Shown piece after piece: positions 28,801 to 42,400 of a stretch of 64,000 nt of DNA. The position numbers were made by a program, and so were the translations under genes. The stretch lies in the NCBI GenBank assembly GCA_905182995.1, contig CAJJDP010000004.1:310001-374000 (forward strand). The letters are read 5' to 3'. A model generated the notes under the pieces. It had not been told where the DNA came from. It worked only from the letters and a program-made list of their open reading frames with translations, and ran no database searches. Numbering within the stretch: position 1 is the first letter of the stretch; each line of letters opens with the position of its first letter. This DNA comes from Paramecium octaurelia. Taxonomy: Eukaryota; Ciliophora; Oligohymenophorea; Peniculida; Parameciidae.

Positions 28801-30793
28801 GTAAAGGAAATTTAAGTCAATAGAAAAAATTATCAGATTAGTAAATTGTATGAATCCTTAAATAATCAAACTAATTTTTCAAATTTGCAGAGTATTCACA
28901 CTATGACTAAACTAATGGAAGTCGAAAAATAATAGGTCTGCTTGAAACAATGTTCAGGTGTTGGTACATGCGTTGACAATAAATGCAAATGTCCTCCAGA
29001 ATATTATTTTGATGATTGCAGTGGAACCAAAGAAGAATACAAGAATTTTAATAGCCTTATTTCAAATTCTTTGCAAGAATTAATTAAAAATCCAATAACA
29101 AATGATGATGAGTTTAGATTGTTTAGCTAATCATTATTGTACTTATCCACTCTTAAAGATTTAAATAATACACTTACTAATTTAGATTGCTAATAGATAT
29201 TAGAATAATACATTTAAAATCTTAATACAAGATTAGAAAAAATCAACCAATACTCAATTAATCTTTAATATCAGTCAACTGCTTCTCTGAATTACTCTCA
29301 AATTGATATAAGATCATTGGAAAATTAGAATGATTTGAGCACAGCTTTAAAGAGCACGGTATTTATGTGGGCTAAAACCTTGTTTACTTAAGACTCTGCT
29401 GTCTATTAATTGTAGAGTCGCTTAAAAAGCTTTTTGTCAGCCATAATAGAACTATCTCTATTCGGTATTGAGCCTAATGAATCTATCGATTACTCTTTTG
29501 ATACTGCCTTTCTAAAAATGTAGAGAATTAATAATATATCCAACATCACAAAAGGACGACTATTAGTTGAATCCACTGAAGACAATTCCAGCAATTCAGA
29601 ATACTACGACGTTGTTTAAGCTATATATATTCGTAATTACTTTGCTTTTGATGGTTATTATCCCTATCCCTTCTAGTTATATCCACTTTACGATTACTAA
29701 ATACGTCAAGAAAATAGAAAATAAAATATATAATTAAGCTCATATATCTCATACAAATTCAAAGTGCTTAATGACACTACAAACCTGGTTTGTTTAATGA
29801 GAAACTCTTAATCATATGAATGGTCAAATGAAAATTGTACACTTTACGAAACGAATACATCCTATTTTTGTAATTGTACAAATCTTGCTCCAACAACCAT
29901 TTGTAATGATTATGATTACCTTTTTTAAAATTCTCCTAAGTTCTAACTGAAAATTCCTAATCTCTTATATATTATTTACTTTGTATAATTATTTATATTA
30001 GGAATATTTTTCATTAGGGCAAGGAGTTCTTAGTATGAAAAATCAGTAGATAATAATAAGTTTGGTTAAGTTCTGAAATTGGCAAAAAATAATAAAATAG
30101 GAGTTTTCGGAAGTAAGATTGTTCCAATTGATGATGAAAAACAAGCTGTTCGTGATGAGCCAAAATAACAATAAGCCTCATAATAACAGACAGATAAGGA
30201 CAAATTTAGTTTTAATAATTTTTGGGTACTTAATATATTTATCATAGAAATATCATTTTTTAACTTCAATGATATATAAAAAATTATTTTACTTTAGCTC
30301 ATTTCAACGTTCTATTTTAATTTTATTGAGGTGGAATCAAGCTATTATTGTTGGAGAAGTCCTAAGTTATTATGGATTCAATTATGATATTTCTATGTGG
30401 ATCATCTTGTCATCAATCATTTTTAGCAGAATTTTTGAATACATTTTCAAAGTAATCAATTATTAATAATTTAGACTTAAGTTAAATACTTTTTTTATAT
30501 GAAATAAGTAATAGTTCTTATTCTTACTAAACTATTCCTATTTTTAATAATGTTAGGCACATTTTTATTTGGAATTTTCGTCTACTTAATGATCTATAAT
30601 TAAACAAATTTGGTATTAAATCCTAATTAATCATTAGATTATTTCATATACTTTTGCCATCTTAATTGATTTCCTATTTTTGGACATCATCCTATTTAGT
30701 GCCAATAAATTTTTTGGATAAGAAAAGAAAAAATTAATTAGAAAAAAACTTAGAGAATTCTAATTTATAGCTAAAGCTTAAAGCATCAATTGA
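19835..30793 (+). CDS. Giant cysteine-rich receptor-like membrane protein 2 (ungapped family reference)
   Basis: This is the only family copy without an N. ATG 19835 begins a signal peptide (MCFFIKALLFLLPFLNQAQ). Introns: 19950-19974 (GTT donor), 20148-20169, 20274-20301 (CAG acceptor), 20446-20468, 30226-30247, 30452-30474 and 30613-30637. Splicing leaves exactly 3,597 codons with the TGA stop, so 3,596 residues. Architecture matches the first copy: ConA/LamG-like region to about 21200; cysteine-rich furin-like repeats to about 27020; REJ-like region with W-x-C...PC near 28065-28110; EGF-like CSGVGTC...CPPEYYFDDC (28951-29015); GPS-like W...C...YFCNCTNLAP (about 29820-29890); membrane segment; linker; four further hydrophobic segments; basic tail. 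It is clearly the most diverged of the three. Surface receptor or adhesion function is inferred from architecture only. Confidence 0.85.
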
Positions 30794-31807
30794 TTTTGAG
30801 ATATTTTTAAATAATATCTAAGATATTTAGCCTTTTTTTTTCAATTTTGAAGTTATTATATTAAAGTCATCTATTAATAAAATAATTAATTTATAAACAC
30901 ACATATGGGATGAAATTTTAGTAATTGCATTTCAGTGTTCAAAGTTATTTCATAAAAAAACTAGTTATATTACCTCATTGCTTGAAGGTATTTAAGTATA
31001 TATCAAACTACTATTTATGAAAACATTCATAAATGAAAGGATTTGTCTTAACTTGAAAAATGATTAAATTTGTTATCTTTGACTTTTAAATAGATTCTTC
31101 CTTAACTAGCTGAAATTCTTCTTTTTATAAAGCAAAAGGCTTTGGATATATTTTGTTTTGTTATTACCATAAATAAGATAAAATTTTTACTAAATAGATA
31201 TTATATGTAGAATTATCCAAAAAGTGAAGAAATATCAATCTTATAGTAAGCTAATAAATTAGCTTGATATCCTATAAGAAAATAAGTTATACATGTACTT
31301 AAGAAATCTGATACGCTAGTAAATATATAAAAGTAATGGGGATAAAATCTTATTACTTTTTTATTTTATTAATCTAGGTATTTTTCATTATAATTTACAA
31401 ACCCAATTGATTAAAAATTATTTTTTTATTCTCAAAACTCATGTAAAATGATATCATGATCAAAGTTATCGAGTTTTCAGCTCCTCAAGGCTTTAATCAG
31501 ATTAGTTTACTATAATTCTATTATAAATGAAAATATAAATACTAAATTCCTTTATATTATAAATAAGGAATTAAATTTATTTATAAGCATATTTTTATAA
31601 AGTTTAGTTAATGCTCTATGATTTAATAATAGGCTAATACATTTTAAATAATTATTAAAAACGTAATCAATATCATAAAATCACTAAAGGCCAATACAGA
31701 GGAACCCTTTGAAGACATGATATTGTTTAGAAATCGCCATTAATTCGGATAAATTTATAGTAGAATACATGATAAATTCAATAATAAATTATTAAAATTA
31801 AATTGTT
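30794..31807. other. Intergenic, contains one strong hairpin
   Basis: About 1 kb of AT-rich DNA between the second giant gene and a small gene on the same strand. No sustained natural-looking frame was found. The nested inverted repeat at 31240-31278 is the only clear structure. Confidence 0.5.
31240..31278. repeat. Nested inverted repeat / hairpin
   Basis: Outer arms CTTATAG (31240-31246) and CTATAAG (31272-31278) and inner arms AAGCTAA (31248-31254) and TTAGCTT (31259-31265) are perfectly complementary and nested, with a TAAA loop and a one-sided GATATC bulge. It could be a structured RNA element or chance in AT-rich DNA. No neighbour tells which. Confidence 0.6.
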
Positions 31808-32339
31808 ATGGATGAACTTTATCAATCAGTAATTAGGCAGAGATATAATTCTTCAATGACATATTAGGAATATTTGGATACTCATGATTAACCTCCTCCT
31901 ACCCCTAAAATAAAGTATAATTTACATTTTGATTAGGGCTAAATAATCACAGTAAATAGTTGAACCTCTAACCCTTGAACCTCATAAAGGACCAAAAATT
32001 TAGTAGCAAAAATTAGCTATATACACACCAGATGAAGTCATACTGGAAGAATCAGAAAACGATGAAAAGCAACGATCCAATTAAATTCCAAGAGTCCCAT
32101 GTTAAAAAGCTTTAATTGAACATGTATTATAATTAAATAATTATAGGATATAAGAATGCGTAGCCAAAGCGAAAATTTAAGCTTTTCTGTATTTAGATTC
32201 CTTTAATAAAAGAAAAAAGCATGATTAATTATAATTTTTTATATGTTTCACTTCCAAAAATAATTTATATGAAAATTCTTTTGTTTTAAGGTTTACTCAG
32301 TTTAATAAATTAGCATTAACACTTTTAGATGTGAAATGA
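31808..32339 (+). CDS. Small protein of unknown function
   Basis: Two exons (31808-31914, 31937-32339) around a 22-nt GTA...TAG intron at 31915-31936 give 169 residues. The spliced frame is needed to continue into a natural-looking Pro/Gln/Glu segment (PHKGPKIQQQKLAIYTPDEV) and then a charged helical segment. The N-terminus (MDELYQSVIRQRYNSSMTYQ) has no signal peptide. The last 40 residues are less convincing, so the true 3' end may come earlier through another intron. An upstream in-frame ATG would add about 13 residues. No family is recognised. Confidence 0.6.
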
Positions 32340-32765
32340 ATTTAATTTATAAAAAGAAGTTGTAATTATAATCTTTATATAAATTGATTTCTTTATAGAT
32401 ATGAAAATATTTAAATTGCTTGGATCAAAATTCTTCACATTCTGATGATGTTTGTTTTTTTGATCATTAAAATTTTGGACTATAAAGACTCAATTTCTCT
32501 TTGAATTAATTTTAATCCTTTTAACCCTTAAAGCATATTGAATTAAAATTTATAAAATTTCAACTTACTTAATTATGTATAGAAAATGAAATACAATATA
32601 TAACAACGATTTCATTTGATTTTTTCTAATTAACTCTAACAGAAACTTAAGAAAATCAATTCAATTATAAATTTTAATTATATAAACTATGTAAATTAAT
32701 AATAAGAAAATTATAATTAGATTCAAAAACTAAGAATGTACTAATAGCAATAGATATTTTACACA
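32340..32765. other. Intergenic between convergent genes
   Basis: 426 bp of AT-rich sequence between two convergent genes. No gene, RNA or repeat was seen in it. Confidence 0.5.
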
Positions 32766-34135
32766 TCATAAATCATCAGAAACTTATTTTTTTCCCTGTT
32801 TGTCAATAAATTCACTAAGTGCCTCTAATGTTAATGGTCCATCAAATGTAACAACTTGTCTTGTTTAAGCATTATACCATCTAAACATAGGAACATCTTT
32901 AATGAATTAATCTTTCACCTTGAATAATAAATTTGTAATATACTTCATTTTCGCTTGCATCAAACATACCAAATGCTTTTTATCCTCTATATTTTTTAAA
33001 CAATTGCTCAAATATAGGAGTAAATTCTTAACACACTTTGCACCAACTGGAATAAAAATATATGAAAATATTGTCATGCTTTGGTAGATCATCACCAACA
33101 ACGGTCAAGATTTGTTTTTCCCAATTCTCATTTTTAACAGTTGGTTAACTTTTGTAATATGGTTCTAATTTATTATTTAAAAAATTATTCACAAATTTTC
33201 TAAGTTCCCCTAAATCAGCAAATTGTGTTCTATATTTCTTTTAAGAATGGTTTTAATCATAAATAACTGCCAGAGGACGTTAGATACCTTTAATTCCTAA
33301 ATAATTTAATAGTCTATCTGTAACCTAATCTAACTTAACCAAAATTGTATTAATCCTAGAATTATTAATATTATTATTACTCTTTTTAATGTGTTTTGGC
33401 CAAGTCTCTATAATCTTTTTCATCAAAAATAAATAATACTGGCTTTTTAGGTTAATAAAAAGCTGTTTCAATAGCATCTTATGTAAATTCTTAATAGTAT
33501 TTCTCTTCATGATCCTCTACAAATTTAAATACTTTTTCATAAGTTATTTCACCATCATAATCATATCGATTTATACCCTTCTCTGTAAACATCACAAGTG
33601 TGGTTTCTTCTCCAACATTGAGTAATGATCGAGCATTTGGTAAAGTAGTATAAGTGAAATGGATGTGATGCTTTAGAGTTTTGAGCCATTTCAACTCCTA
33701 CTTGAATTAGTCGTTGAAAACTAAAACACTAATATTATGAGCCTCATGGATCCATCTAATAGTTGGTTCTGAATCGGAAGCTGATATATAAGATAGTGCT
33801 CTTAAATCTGTCCATTGTTCTAATTGTTTCTTTTCCCATTCCCCTGAATGTTCAGTGTATAGACCTTTCACATATAATCTAAGCACAGGGTATCTATTAA
33901 GTTCATAATTCTTAATTCTAGCTACTGGAATAGCAATGCTTCCAGGAGTGCCAACATTAATCATTACAGATGCTTTTTCTAATTCTTCTTCCAATCTTTA
34001 ACAATGGTTACAATCATCACGAGTGAAAAAGATCAAAGTGTAGTTTTATATTTGGACCCATTTCTCTAAATTTGTAATGTTAGTCATTTTGCAAGAAGCT
34101 AGAACAACTAAAAGAATAAAATACACGTAATGCAT
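32766..34135 (-). CDS. Protein disulfide isomerase-like, two thioredoxin domains
   Basis: Exons 34135-33381, 33355-32944 and 32918-32766 around introns 33356-33380 (TAG) and 32919-32943 (ends AAG) encode 439 residues. A signal peptide (MHYVYFILLVVLASC) is followed by an N-terminal thioredoxin-like active site, FFTRDDCNHCQRLE, with a CxxC centre. Two middle regions without active-site cysteines follow, then a C-terminal domain with FYSSWCKVCQEFTPIFEQL. That domain ends in the usual VP...DG...L..FID pattern. An a-b-b'-a' layout is typical of ER disulfide isomerases, which form and shuffle disulfides in secreted proteins; the neighbouring cysteine-rich giants would be natural clients, though this is only inference. 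CNHC and CKVC differ from the classical CGHC. The C-terminus does not show a KDEL-like signal (it ends …VSDDL). Divergent from the TMEM208-like gene with 11 bp between the start codons. Confidence 0.9.
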
Positions 34136-34146
34136 TAATTTTATTA

Positions 34147-34619
34147 ATGGGAAACTAAAGCGAAAAAAAAATAGCTTCATTTAAATAAAAAGTAATCGGA
34201 TATTACTTTTACCCAACAACAGGTATTTGCACATTATTTTTGCTTGCTAATTTATATTTTGGTTATGCATTAACAATTTGGGGTGCTATAGTTGTTGCTA
34301 TAATTACTTTTATTCAATACTTTTGTTATAATTAGATAAGCAAGTCACTAGATTTTGGTTTGGATACAGATTCATATTCCATTTATATAGATATATTAGT
34401 TTTAAACGGAGTCATCTAAGTAAGCTTTTTTATCTACTTTAGCTTGGCAGCATTATGTTTGACTTTTTTTGGTATGGCTATTGGATTATCCCATTAATAT
34501 TGCTATATAAAGGATCGCTAATTATTTGGGGTTGGCTATAAAAGCCCCAATATGCTGAGGAAGATAAAAAAGATAAAAAGAAAAAAGAAAATAAACCTAA
34601 AGTAAAATATGTTAAATGA
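34147..34619 (+). CDS. TMEM208: TMEM208-like ER membrane protein
   Basis: Exons 34147-34419 and 34443-34619 around a 23-nt GTA...TAG intron (34420-34442) encode 149 residues. The hydrophobic pattern is: segment 1-2 (CTLFLLANLYFGYALTIW), a second segment with AIVVAIITFIQYF, the conserved LDFGLD loop, then DFFWYGYWIIPLILLYKGSL and a short WGWLQKP segment. A strongly Lys-rich cytoplasmic tail follows (EEDKKDKKKK). The length, the 'LD.GLD' loop, the aromatic W-Y-x-W-x-x-P segment and the basic tail match the TMEM208 / Snd2 family, which acts in SRP-independent targeting of proteins to the ER membrane. Start chosen as MGNQSEKK, the first ATG in frame. Confidence 0.82.
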
Positions 34620-34666
34620 AAATTAATAAATATAAATATTTGTTATTTATCAATCATTCTATTTCC

Positions 34667-35490
34667 ACAGCAGATTCTACTATTAGACTTTTTTTTATTC
34701 TGTGTTAATTTGGATAAAATATTAACAAAAGTATTGAAGTAGGAATATAATCGCTCAAAAGATATAATAAAAATGATATTATAGACCTTTCATTTATCAT
34801 AAATACATACCACAATATAGTGTCTTAAGTATTTTTGTCATTGAACCCATACTTGAACTAAATCAAAAACGAGGAATACCAAATTCTTAATAATGAAAAT
34901 AATAATCTTAATGCCTATCCTACTATTAAAAAACCAATTGAGTAATCAAGCTAAATTGATGATTTTATACTTTACGTATTTTTTATATTTTTCATTTATA
35001 GTATTTATGTTCTTAACATGTTTTCTAAATAATATACATCCTATAACAAAGGTCATTAAAGTGACGAATGATTATATAAAATAAAGAATTGAGTAACTAG
35101 CTATCATATTTATTATACATCTTGTCCATTCTTTAATCCCATGTTTTGTTGTGATAATATTCTGCTATGAATAAGAATATCTGGCATGCACACCAGAAAA
35201 TAAAAAAGAATAAATTAATAATCATTTCAATATAAGAAATACCCTTAAAATAATTGAAAAATTTCTGCATAATTGAAATCCTTAAATAAATAAATTCTTT
35301 AACCATTTTGCTCCTATTACTCCCAAGACAAGATCATAAAAAATGAAACTTGAAGATTATAAAGTTCTAAATACAGATGGCTGAAATAGTTATTATCCAG
35401 ATTCCTTTAAAAAACATCCAAAAACTGCATAAGAATAAGCTTGTATCCTTACTTATCAATAAGTAAACTATTACTTAAACATAGAATGAA
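34667..35490 (+). pseudogene. Probable decayed protein gene
   Basis: Three stretches have the amino-acid composition of real protein but are not joinable by any 20-35 nt intron I could find. One runs from about 34667 to 35085 (contains SLNPYLNQIKNEEYQ). A shifted frame runs to 35280 and contains FCYEQEYLACTPENKKEQ. The same frame continues after an in-frame TGA at 35275 with KMKLEDYKVLN and, after a second TGA, FKKHPKTAQEQACILTYQQ. The likely reading is an old gene broken by a frameshift and TGAs. It has predicted membrane stretches but no recognised family. A misplaced intron model or sequencing errors are alternatives. Confidence 0.35.
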
Positions 35491-36440
35491 CAATAAAGTG
35501 TTTATTTTTAAAAGAGTTGGATCCATGATTTTGATATAGAATCTAATTAGTTTATGAAAATTTGAAGCTTGCCATAAAATCATAATTGTGTTCATCATCA
35601 AAATTGTAATTGCAAAAGCCTTTTCTAAATCATTTGTTATAAAATCACTCAAGTTCTATTTATAAGTCTCCTTAATCATATTATAATTAGAAAATATTTC
35701 TAAAGCCCTTTAATTAAAAAATAAGAATAATTTTTATCAATTTCCTTTAATATCAAGTTCAGAAATCCATCATCAAGAATCTAATTACTTAACAATCCTT
35801 GAGAATATAAAATAAAGGTCTTTAATTAAATTTAGACTTTTATTTTTGAATTTGAAAGAACACTTAAACTCAAATTTCAAATGATGTATAACGAAGACAA
35901 CATCATTAAATCAAGATTTTAAATTATGTGCAATATAATTGTTGGCGTATTAAAGAATTTTTAAATTAACAATATATTAGTATAAATAAAGAATGATCTA
36001 AATAATTAAAATACTTCTTTATTGAAAATTATATTGAAATTAAGTATTTATTAAACCTGAGTAATAAACAAAGACAGACTAACTTGAAAGATATAATGAT
36101 TATAAGGTATTTATCAAAATATTATTAGTTAAAGAATGTTTAATAAAAATATTATAATTTGGAATGATATTTTAGTTAGTAAAATCACAGTAAATTTGGA
36201 AAATATTTTAAATAAATATATAAATTAACATATATTAAAATCAAAGTCAAAATTTTATTAATTAGATTTAGAATATTCTACCAAGGAGATCTGTAATATG
36301 TTTATGTTTTATTCAATAAAAAGGTTCTTTAATTAAATTAAACTTCTGCGATAAAGGTAAAATTATTTTGAGGAAATAATATTACTTTATAATAATTTAC
36401 GTTTTCTTATTCGAATATATATTATAGATAATAAAATTAA
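35491..36440. other. Intergenic, no gene seen
   Basis: About 950 bp of AT-rich DNA upstream of the third giant gene. A minus-strand frame (35679-35227) overlaps the decayed plus-strand gene and is judged a shadow. Confidence 0.4.
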
Positions 36441-39400
36441 ATGATGTATTTAGTGTTCTCAATCCTAAGCTATGTTAATTCGTAAACAAAGATAAATTTG
36501 CAAGGAGCATTACCATTACATATGGATTGCAGCAATATTGATGAAAGTAGCAATGCAAAGTCTTATCAATAGTTGAAAATGGATTCGTAGGATTGCAATA
36601 CTTTTACGATTACCTCTCGCAATAAGGATAACTGAATAATTTAGATTAGTTGACTTTCAGCATTTGGATAATGGTTCATTAGCAGATGAAATTAGGTGGA
36701 AGATAGATAATTTTTGCCTTCGTTGATGGTTATACAAAAAACCCAGTAGGAATATTATTTTTTATTTAGTATTTAAACTTAATGCTTTACTATTAAATAG
36801 AGTCAGGCGATTATTACATGTATTTGGTCAATTCTAAATTTGAGCCAGAAATTTTAAAGCTAAAGATTGATTAGTAAAAATTTCATTTTATGAATAGAAC
36901 AAATAATCTCTACACAAACTCTTGGAATCATATATTACTTTCAATAGATTAAAGAACTGAAAATACGTTTATAAATCTAAAATTTTTTTCGACTTATAAT
37001 TACTAACTCTCATAAAAACTAGAAACTTTAGTTACTTAAAAGTAATGTTTTTCATAATTGAAAGGTTACTTTATCGATTTGGACAACATTCAAGAATAAC
37101 AAATGAATAGCTTTATGATATGACTTCTGACTATATGGCATGCGTAGATATTGCTAATTTTGATTTAATCTATGGATGGACAACTATGGACTCAGAAATC
37201 TATGTTGATTATGATGTCTAACTAAAATTTCTTCTAAAACCATTTCAAGTTAACTCAATCAATGTGAAAGGCTAATTTCAAGATATCAAATTAAGAGTAA
37301 GTCTTAATCAGGCCTCATATAGTGGACCAATTGGTTTGTATGTGTATAGAGACAAGCAAATAGTCTATAGCTTTGAAGAGTAGATGAGTTCGTTCACTCT
37401 AATGTTTTGGGTGTAACCAAGAAATATAGCTAAACTTTTTTAATTTTTCTCCTTTACAGATGATTTAGTGCAAGAGACAAGCATAGGATTTGGTGTTAAT
37501 TAAAATTACAAGCTTGTATAATATTAAGCTTATACTGTACAAAACTAATTAGGCAGTTTCTCAGCAAATGTATGGAATCATGTGATGATTGCATTATTGG
37601 ATATAAGTATAAATGAAAATTTTATCCCATAAAATTCGAAAAAAATAATGAGAACCTTTATCGACACATCCCAGACTTCTCTAATTATAGTTCAAAATAT
37701 CAAGGCTTATAAGAGACTGGTAATAGGCCCTGTTTTTAAAGATGCTCGTGGAAATGATTTCTTGGATATTTAAGACATTAGAATTTTTAAAGGCTATGGT
37801 ATTTTATAATCATCTGGCGATTGTCAATATTTTGTTGGACCTTATTGTGCTTTTTGTAGAGCAGCAACTCATTATTGTAAAGAATAAGATCCTAATGATG
37901 ACTATACCTACTACAACTGCCCTGCTGGATATATAGAATAACCAAATGGTTGTGTTTCAATAACGATACCAAATTGTTTAAGACAGCAAGGTAATAATTG
38001 CAAGGTGTGTGCAAGCAATTACTGGTTGGATAATAGCACTGGAAGATGCATTTTGTCAAGCAGTTCGCCTAAATCTCCTTTTTATTGTTAAGATTCATAA
38101 GCAATTTTTTGTCAAAAAACCATTTTATATTCTACATCTACATCTCAAAAATATGAAGTAAGCAAACTATGTTAATAAAACTATCCAAATTATAATTCTA
38201 ATTCGTTAACATGTTCAGGTTGGGGAGTGGAAGGCTGCAATTAAGCATAATATCTAAGTTAATGTTATATTTGTAGTTATAATTATGCTTTAACTGAAAA
38301 AAAAACATGTAGATCGCAATGTAATTCAAATTATAGATTCAATAATAATTAAATTTGTTAGAAAAGTTGTAAGTCTAAATATCTATATACCTATTCTTGC
38401 ACCTTTTATAGTCCTTATAACTATGTAACTTATTACTGTAATCCTAATTCTAATTGTTAGTGGAATGAGATAGATATAGGATACTATTGCTTAAAACCAG
38501 AGTAACAAAAAGAAGGGAAAACTAGGGGGTGTATAATTACTGGCCGCAACCAAATGAGAGATGCCACTATCTATTGCCATTAAAGTTGTAAGTACTGTTT
38601 TGGGCCAGGTGATTAAAATTGCTTAGGTTGCTATTCTAATAAATTTTATAATCCCTATTTAACAGCTTGTGTTACTAATTGTAGCAGCAAAGGTCTTTTC
38701 AAATATAATAATTAATAAACAAAAGTTTGTGAATTGGAATGTCCTTCAAATCTATACACAAAGAATTACGATTGTGTTACTGATTGCGGTTTAGGATATG
38801 CTTTATATAAGAACACATGCTTACCAAATACAAATTTAACAGAAAATTACCTTACAACTTCAACTGATTCATCATCCTAAATAATAGATGTAATGCTTGA
38901 TTGCCCATAATTATGTTAAACCTGCACTAGTCCTACGATTTGTACTAGCTGCCTGAACACATATCCTATAGATTAAGGTATGTGTGTATTGTCATGCTTT
39001 CCCAAGTTCTTGTTAAAATAGGATGATGGGGTTAGTGTTTGTTTATCTAATTGTAATCCAACTGATCTAGTTTATTAAAACGATGACTTTAATGGTTACA
39101 CAATAAAATAATGTTTTCCAAAAAAGTGCGGATCAATAAAAGTAAACAAGATCTATTAAACTTATTTGCATTAATCTGATACTCATCGATGTATGCAACC
39201 TTGTGATGATGGATACTATGGCCATCCTGCAACATTGGAATGCACTCCCTGTGACAGTAATTGCTTTACTTGTTAAGACTTTTCTAATTTCTGTACATCT
39301 TGTAATTTTATGGAATTCCTATTAGATAATGTGTGTTTTACTTCATGTGGTACTAAATTTAAAAATTATATAAATTGGAGATGTGAAGGAACCTGTTCTA

Positions 39401-42400
39401 CCGGATACTCTGTTATTAATAAAGACTTAAGCATATATGTTTGTGTCGAATAATGTGGGCAAATTTATGCCTAATATCTCTATTCTTTTTAAAGCTAGTG
39501 TTTAGATACTCTTCCTCTAGTAGGAGCATATTGTATCGGGAATGATTGTTATGAATGTAACGAAAGTTGTTAGACCTGTTCTGGACCTAGTTAAAACGAG
39601 TGTCTCTCTTGTTATTCTAAGACCTATTTATTAAATAATACCTGCGGAATAAATTGTGGATCATAAATGTATGACATGGTTAATTGGTAGTGTGTTGATG
39701 ATTGTTCAGCCTCCACTTTTAAAACAAATAATGGTAGCACTTATTACTGTTCGTTAACTTGCCTATTCAATTAATATTAATATAAAACGAAATGCTATAG
39801 TAGTTAACCTTTTGGAACATTTTGCCAAAGTAGAACAAATTATATTTTTTGTGATGGCTGTGCTGATGTCTGTAAAACATGTACTTCTTCCTATTCTACA
39901 TCTTGCTCTTAATGTAATCCAGGAGCATACTTATATGGAACAACTTGTTACTCAGATTGTCCTGATGTTGCCCCTTACAAAGATATTAATTCTAATAAAT
40001 GTGTCACTTCCTGTAGTAACTATCTTGAAGACGGATTTTGTGTAAGCACTTGCAAACCTACTTCTTACATTTATACTCAATAATTGAAATGCTTTATTAT
40101 GGGATGTCCAGAGGGAACTTACCAATAAACAAATACTAATTAATGTTACACTTGCAATACTGGTTGTTCTACATGTACTGGTGGAGGAGCAACTCAATGT
40201 CTAAGTTGTAAAACAAACTATTTTTACACTAGCGATGGATCATGCTCAGCAAGTTGCTAAACAAACCCATATATTATTCAAGATTGGGTTAATTCCCTTT
40301 GTGTATAATAATGTCCCTTTGGAACTTACATGCAATCTTTGCCAGGAGGAGATCTTGCGTGTAAGGATACTTGTCCTCAATATTACTATTCAAACATTTG
40401 TGTGCCTAACTGTCCAAGCCAAACATATATAGATGGCCAATTTTGTATAAATTGTGCTGTTCCATGTTCTGTCTGTTATGGTGCTGCTGTTAATTAATGC
40501 ACCTAATGTGATATTGGATTCTATTTGTATGATACTACTTGTGTTGAAACTTGTCCTAATCCAAAACCCTTTGCAAATTTAGCTGATTAAACTTGTGTTA
40601 CAGGTTGCCCAGGATATTTATACTCACCTAAAAATCTTTGCTTTAATCCTTGTCCGGGATTTTTATACTATTATGAATTAAATGGTTAGAAAGAATGTGT
40701 AGATTAATGCTATTCAAAATCATACTTATTGCTTGGGAAATGCTATGCATGCAATTCCATTTGTAAGGAGTGTTTTGGCCCTAATAATGGTAATTGCCTT
40801 GAATGTGAACTACCTTATTTTTTGGATAATTAGACTTGTGGGAATACTTGCCCTCAATTTTATGATTTAACAGATCATGTTTGCAAAGATGCATGCCCAG
40901 TTCATTTAGTAATCCAAGGAATTAATTGTTAAAATGCATGCAATTCTGGATATTTAGTGTATAATTAAGTTTGTGTAAGTGCTTGCCCAAATTTTGCATA
41001 TCAAGTAGGTGATCAGTGTTATGATTGTAATTTATTTTGTAGCACTTGCTTTGGACCAACAGCTAATGAATGCTATTCTTGTATTGATAATTATTTTTTA
41101 AACTAACAAAGTTGTTAATCAACTTGCCCTTTGTTTTCAGATATTGATAATAAACTATGTGTATCCGATTGTAGTGGAAAATATGAATATACAGATAAAA
41201 TGTAATGTGTTTCAACTTGTCCCACAAATTACTTGTATTGCTTATCAAAATGTGTTAAAACTTTAAATGATGGCTATTATCAAGATGGTAATCATTGTGA
41301 ATAATGTGATCCTAAATGTTTAAAATGCACCTCAGCAACTGTTTGTTAAGCTTGTGCTAATAATTTTTATCTTGAAGTTAGTTCATGTGTGAATTTTTGC
41401 TCAAATTAGTATTTGTTCATGGATCCCATCTCAAGATCATGTGTCACTAAATGTCCTTCTACTTTATACCATTTAGAATCATTTGGTAAAAGATTCTGTG
41501 TGTCAGATTGCCCTTATAAACTTTATGATCATTGTGTTTTATCTTGCCCCAGTGGTATGTTTCCAAAAGACACCATTTGTACTAATTGTCCATAATATTG
41601 TAATGAATGCGAATCAGCTACAAAATGTTCAGTATGTTAATATGGTTACTATCAATAAAATGATCAATGCCAACTAAGTTGCACAACTGGGAAAACTGAT
41701 AGAAAGAACATTAAATGTGTTGATGAATGTGACCCTTCCTTATTTGAATATTAAAATGAATGTTTAGAAAATTGTCCTACTGATCCAATCATCTATAAGA
41801 ATAAATAGATCTGTGCTCTTAGTTGTCCATTAGCCACCTATTAAGATGAATAAGAGTGTCTAGATTGTGATTCATCATGTACATCATGTATTGGACCTTC
41901 ATATTAAGACTGCATCACTTGTTCAAATGGGTATTATTTAGATAATCAAATTTGCACATAAATTTGTCCAAATTTATATGATGATGTCAACAAATAATGT
42001 GTACTTACTTGTCCTACTAACCTGTTCTAAGATGTAGACAAATGTGTTGCAATTTGCAGTATATATGAGTACAATAGCGTATGTGTCAGTGCCTGTCCAC
42101 TATTAACGTACGTTTTCAATTCAAAATGCTATGATTGTTCTGAAAATTGTCAGGAATGTAATTCTTTTGGATGTATTAAATGTGCTGTTGGTACCTATTT
42201 AGATGATGGGTTATGTAATAACTATTGCCCATATTATTACAACGATGTTAATAATGAATGTGCATAATTATGCCCTAAAGATACATACTTATATATTGAC
42301 CATTGTTACTCTCAATGTCCATTGAGTACTTTTTAGTATAAGAAAGATTGTCTTCTAGCTTGTCCATCTTTAACAGTATTATAGAATACTTAATGTGTAT

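Noticed and set aside
32907-33101. Apparent frameshift inside the disulfide isomerase gene
   Set aside because: A 25-nt intron at 32919-32943 restores the C-terminal thioredoxin domain without any indel.
35227-35679. Minus-strand open frame of about 150 codons
   Set aside because: With only TGA as a stop, frames of this length are common by chance in AT-rich DNA; the plus-strand segments here look more protein-like.
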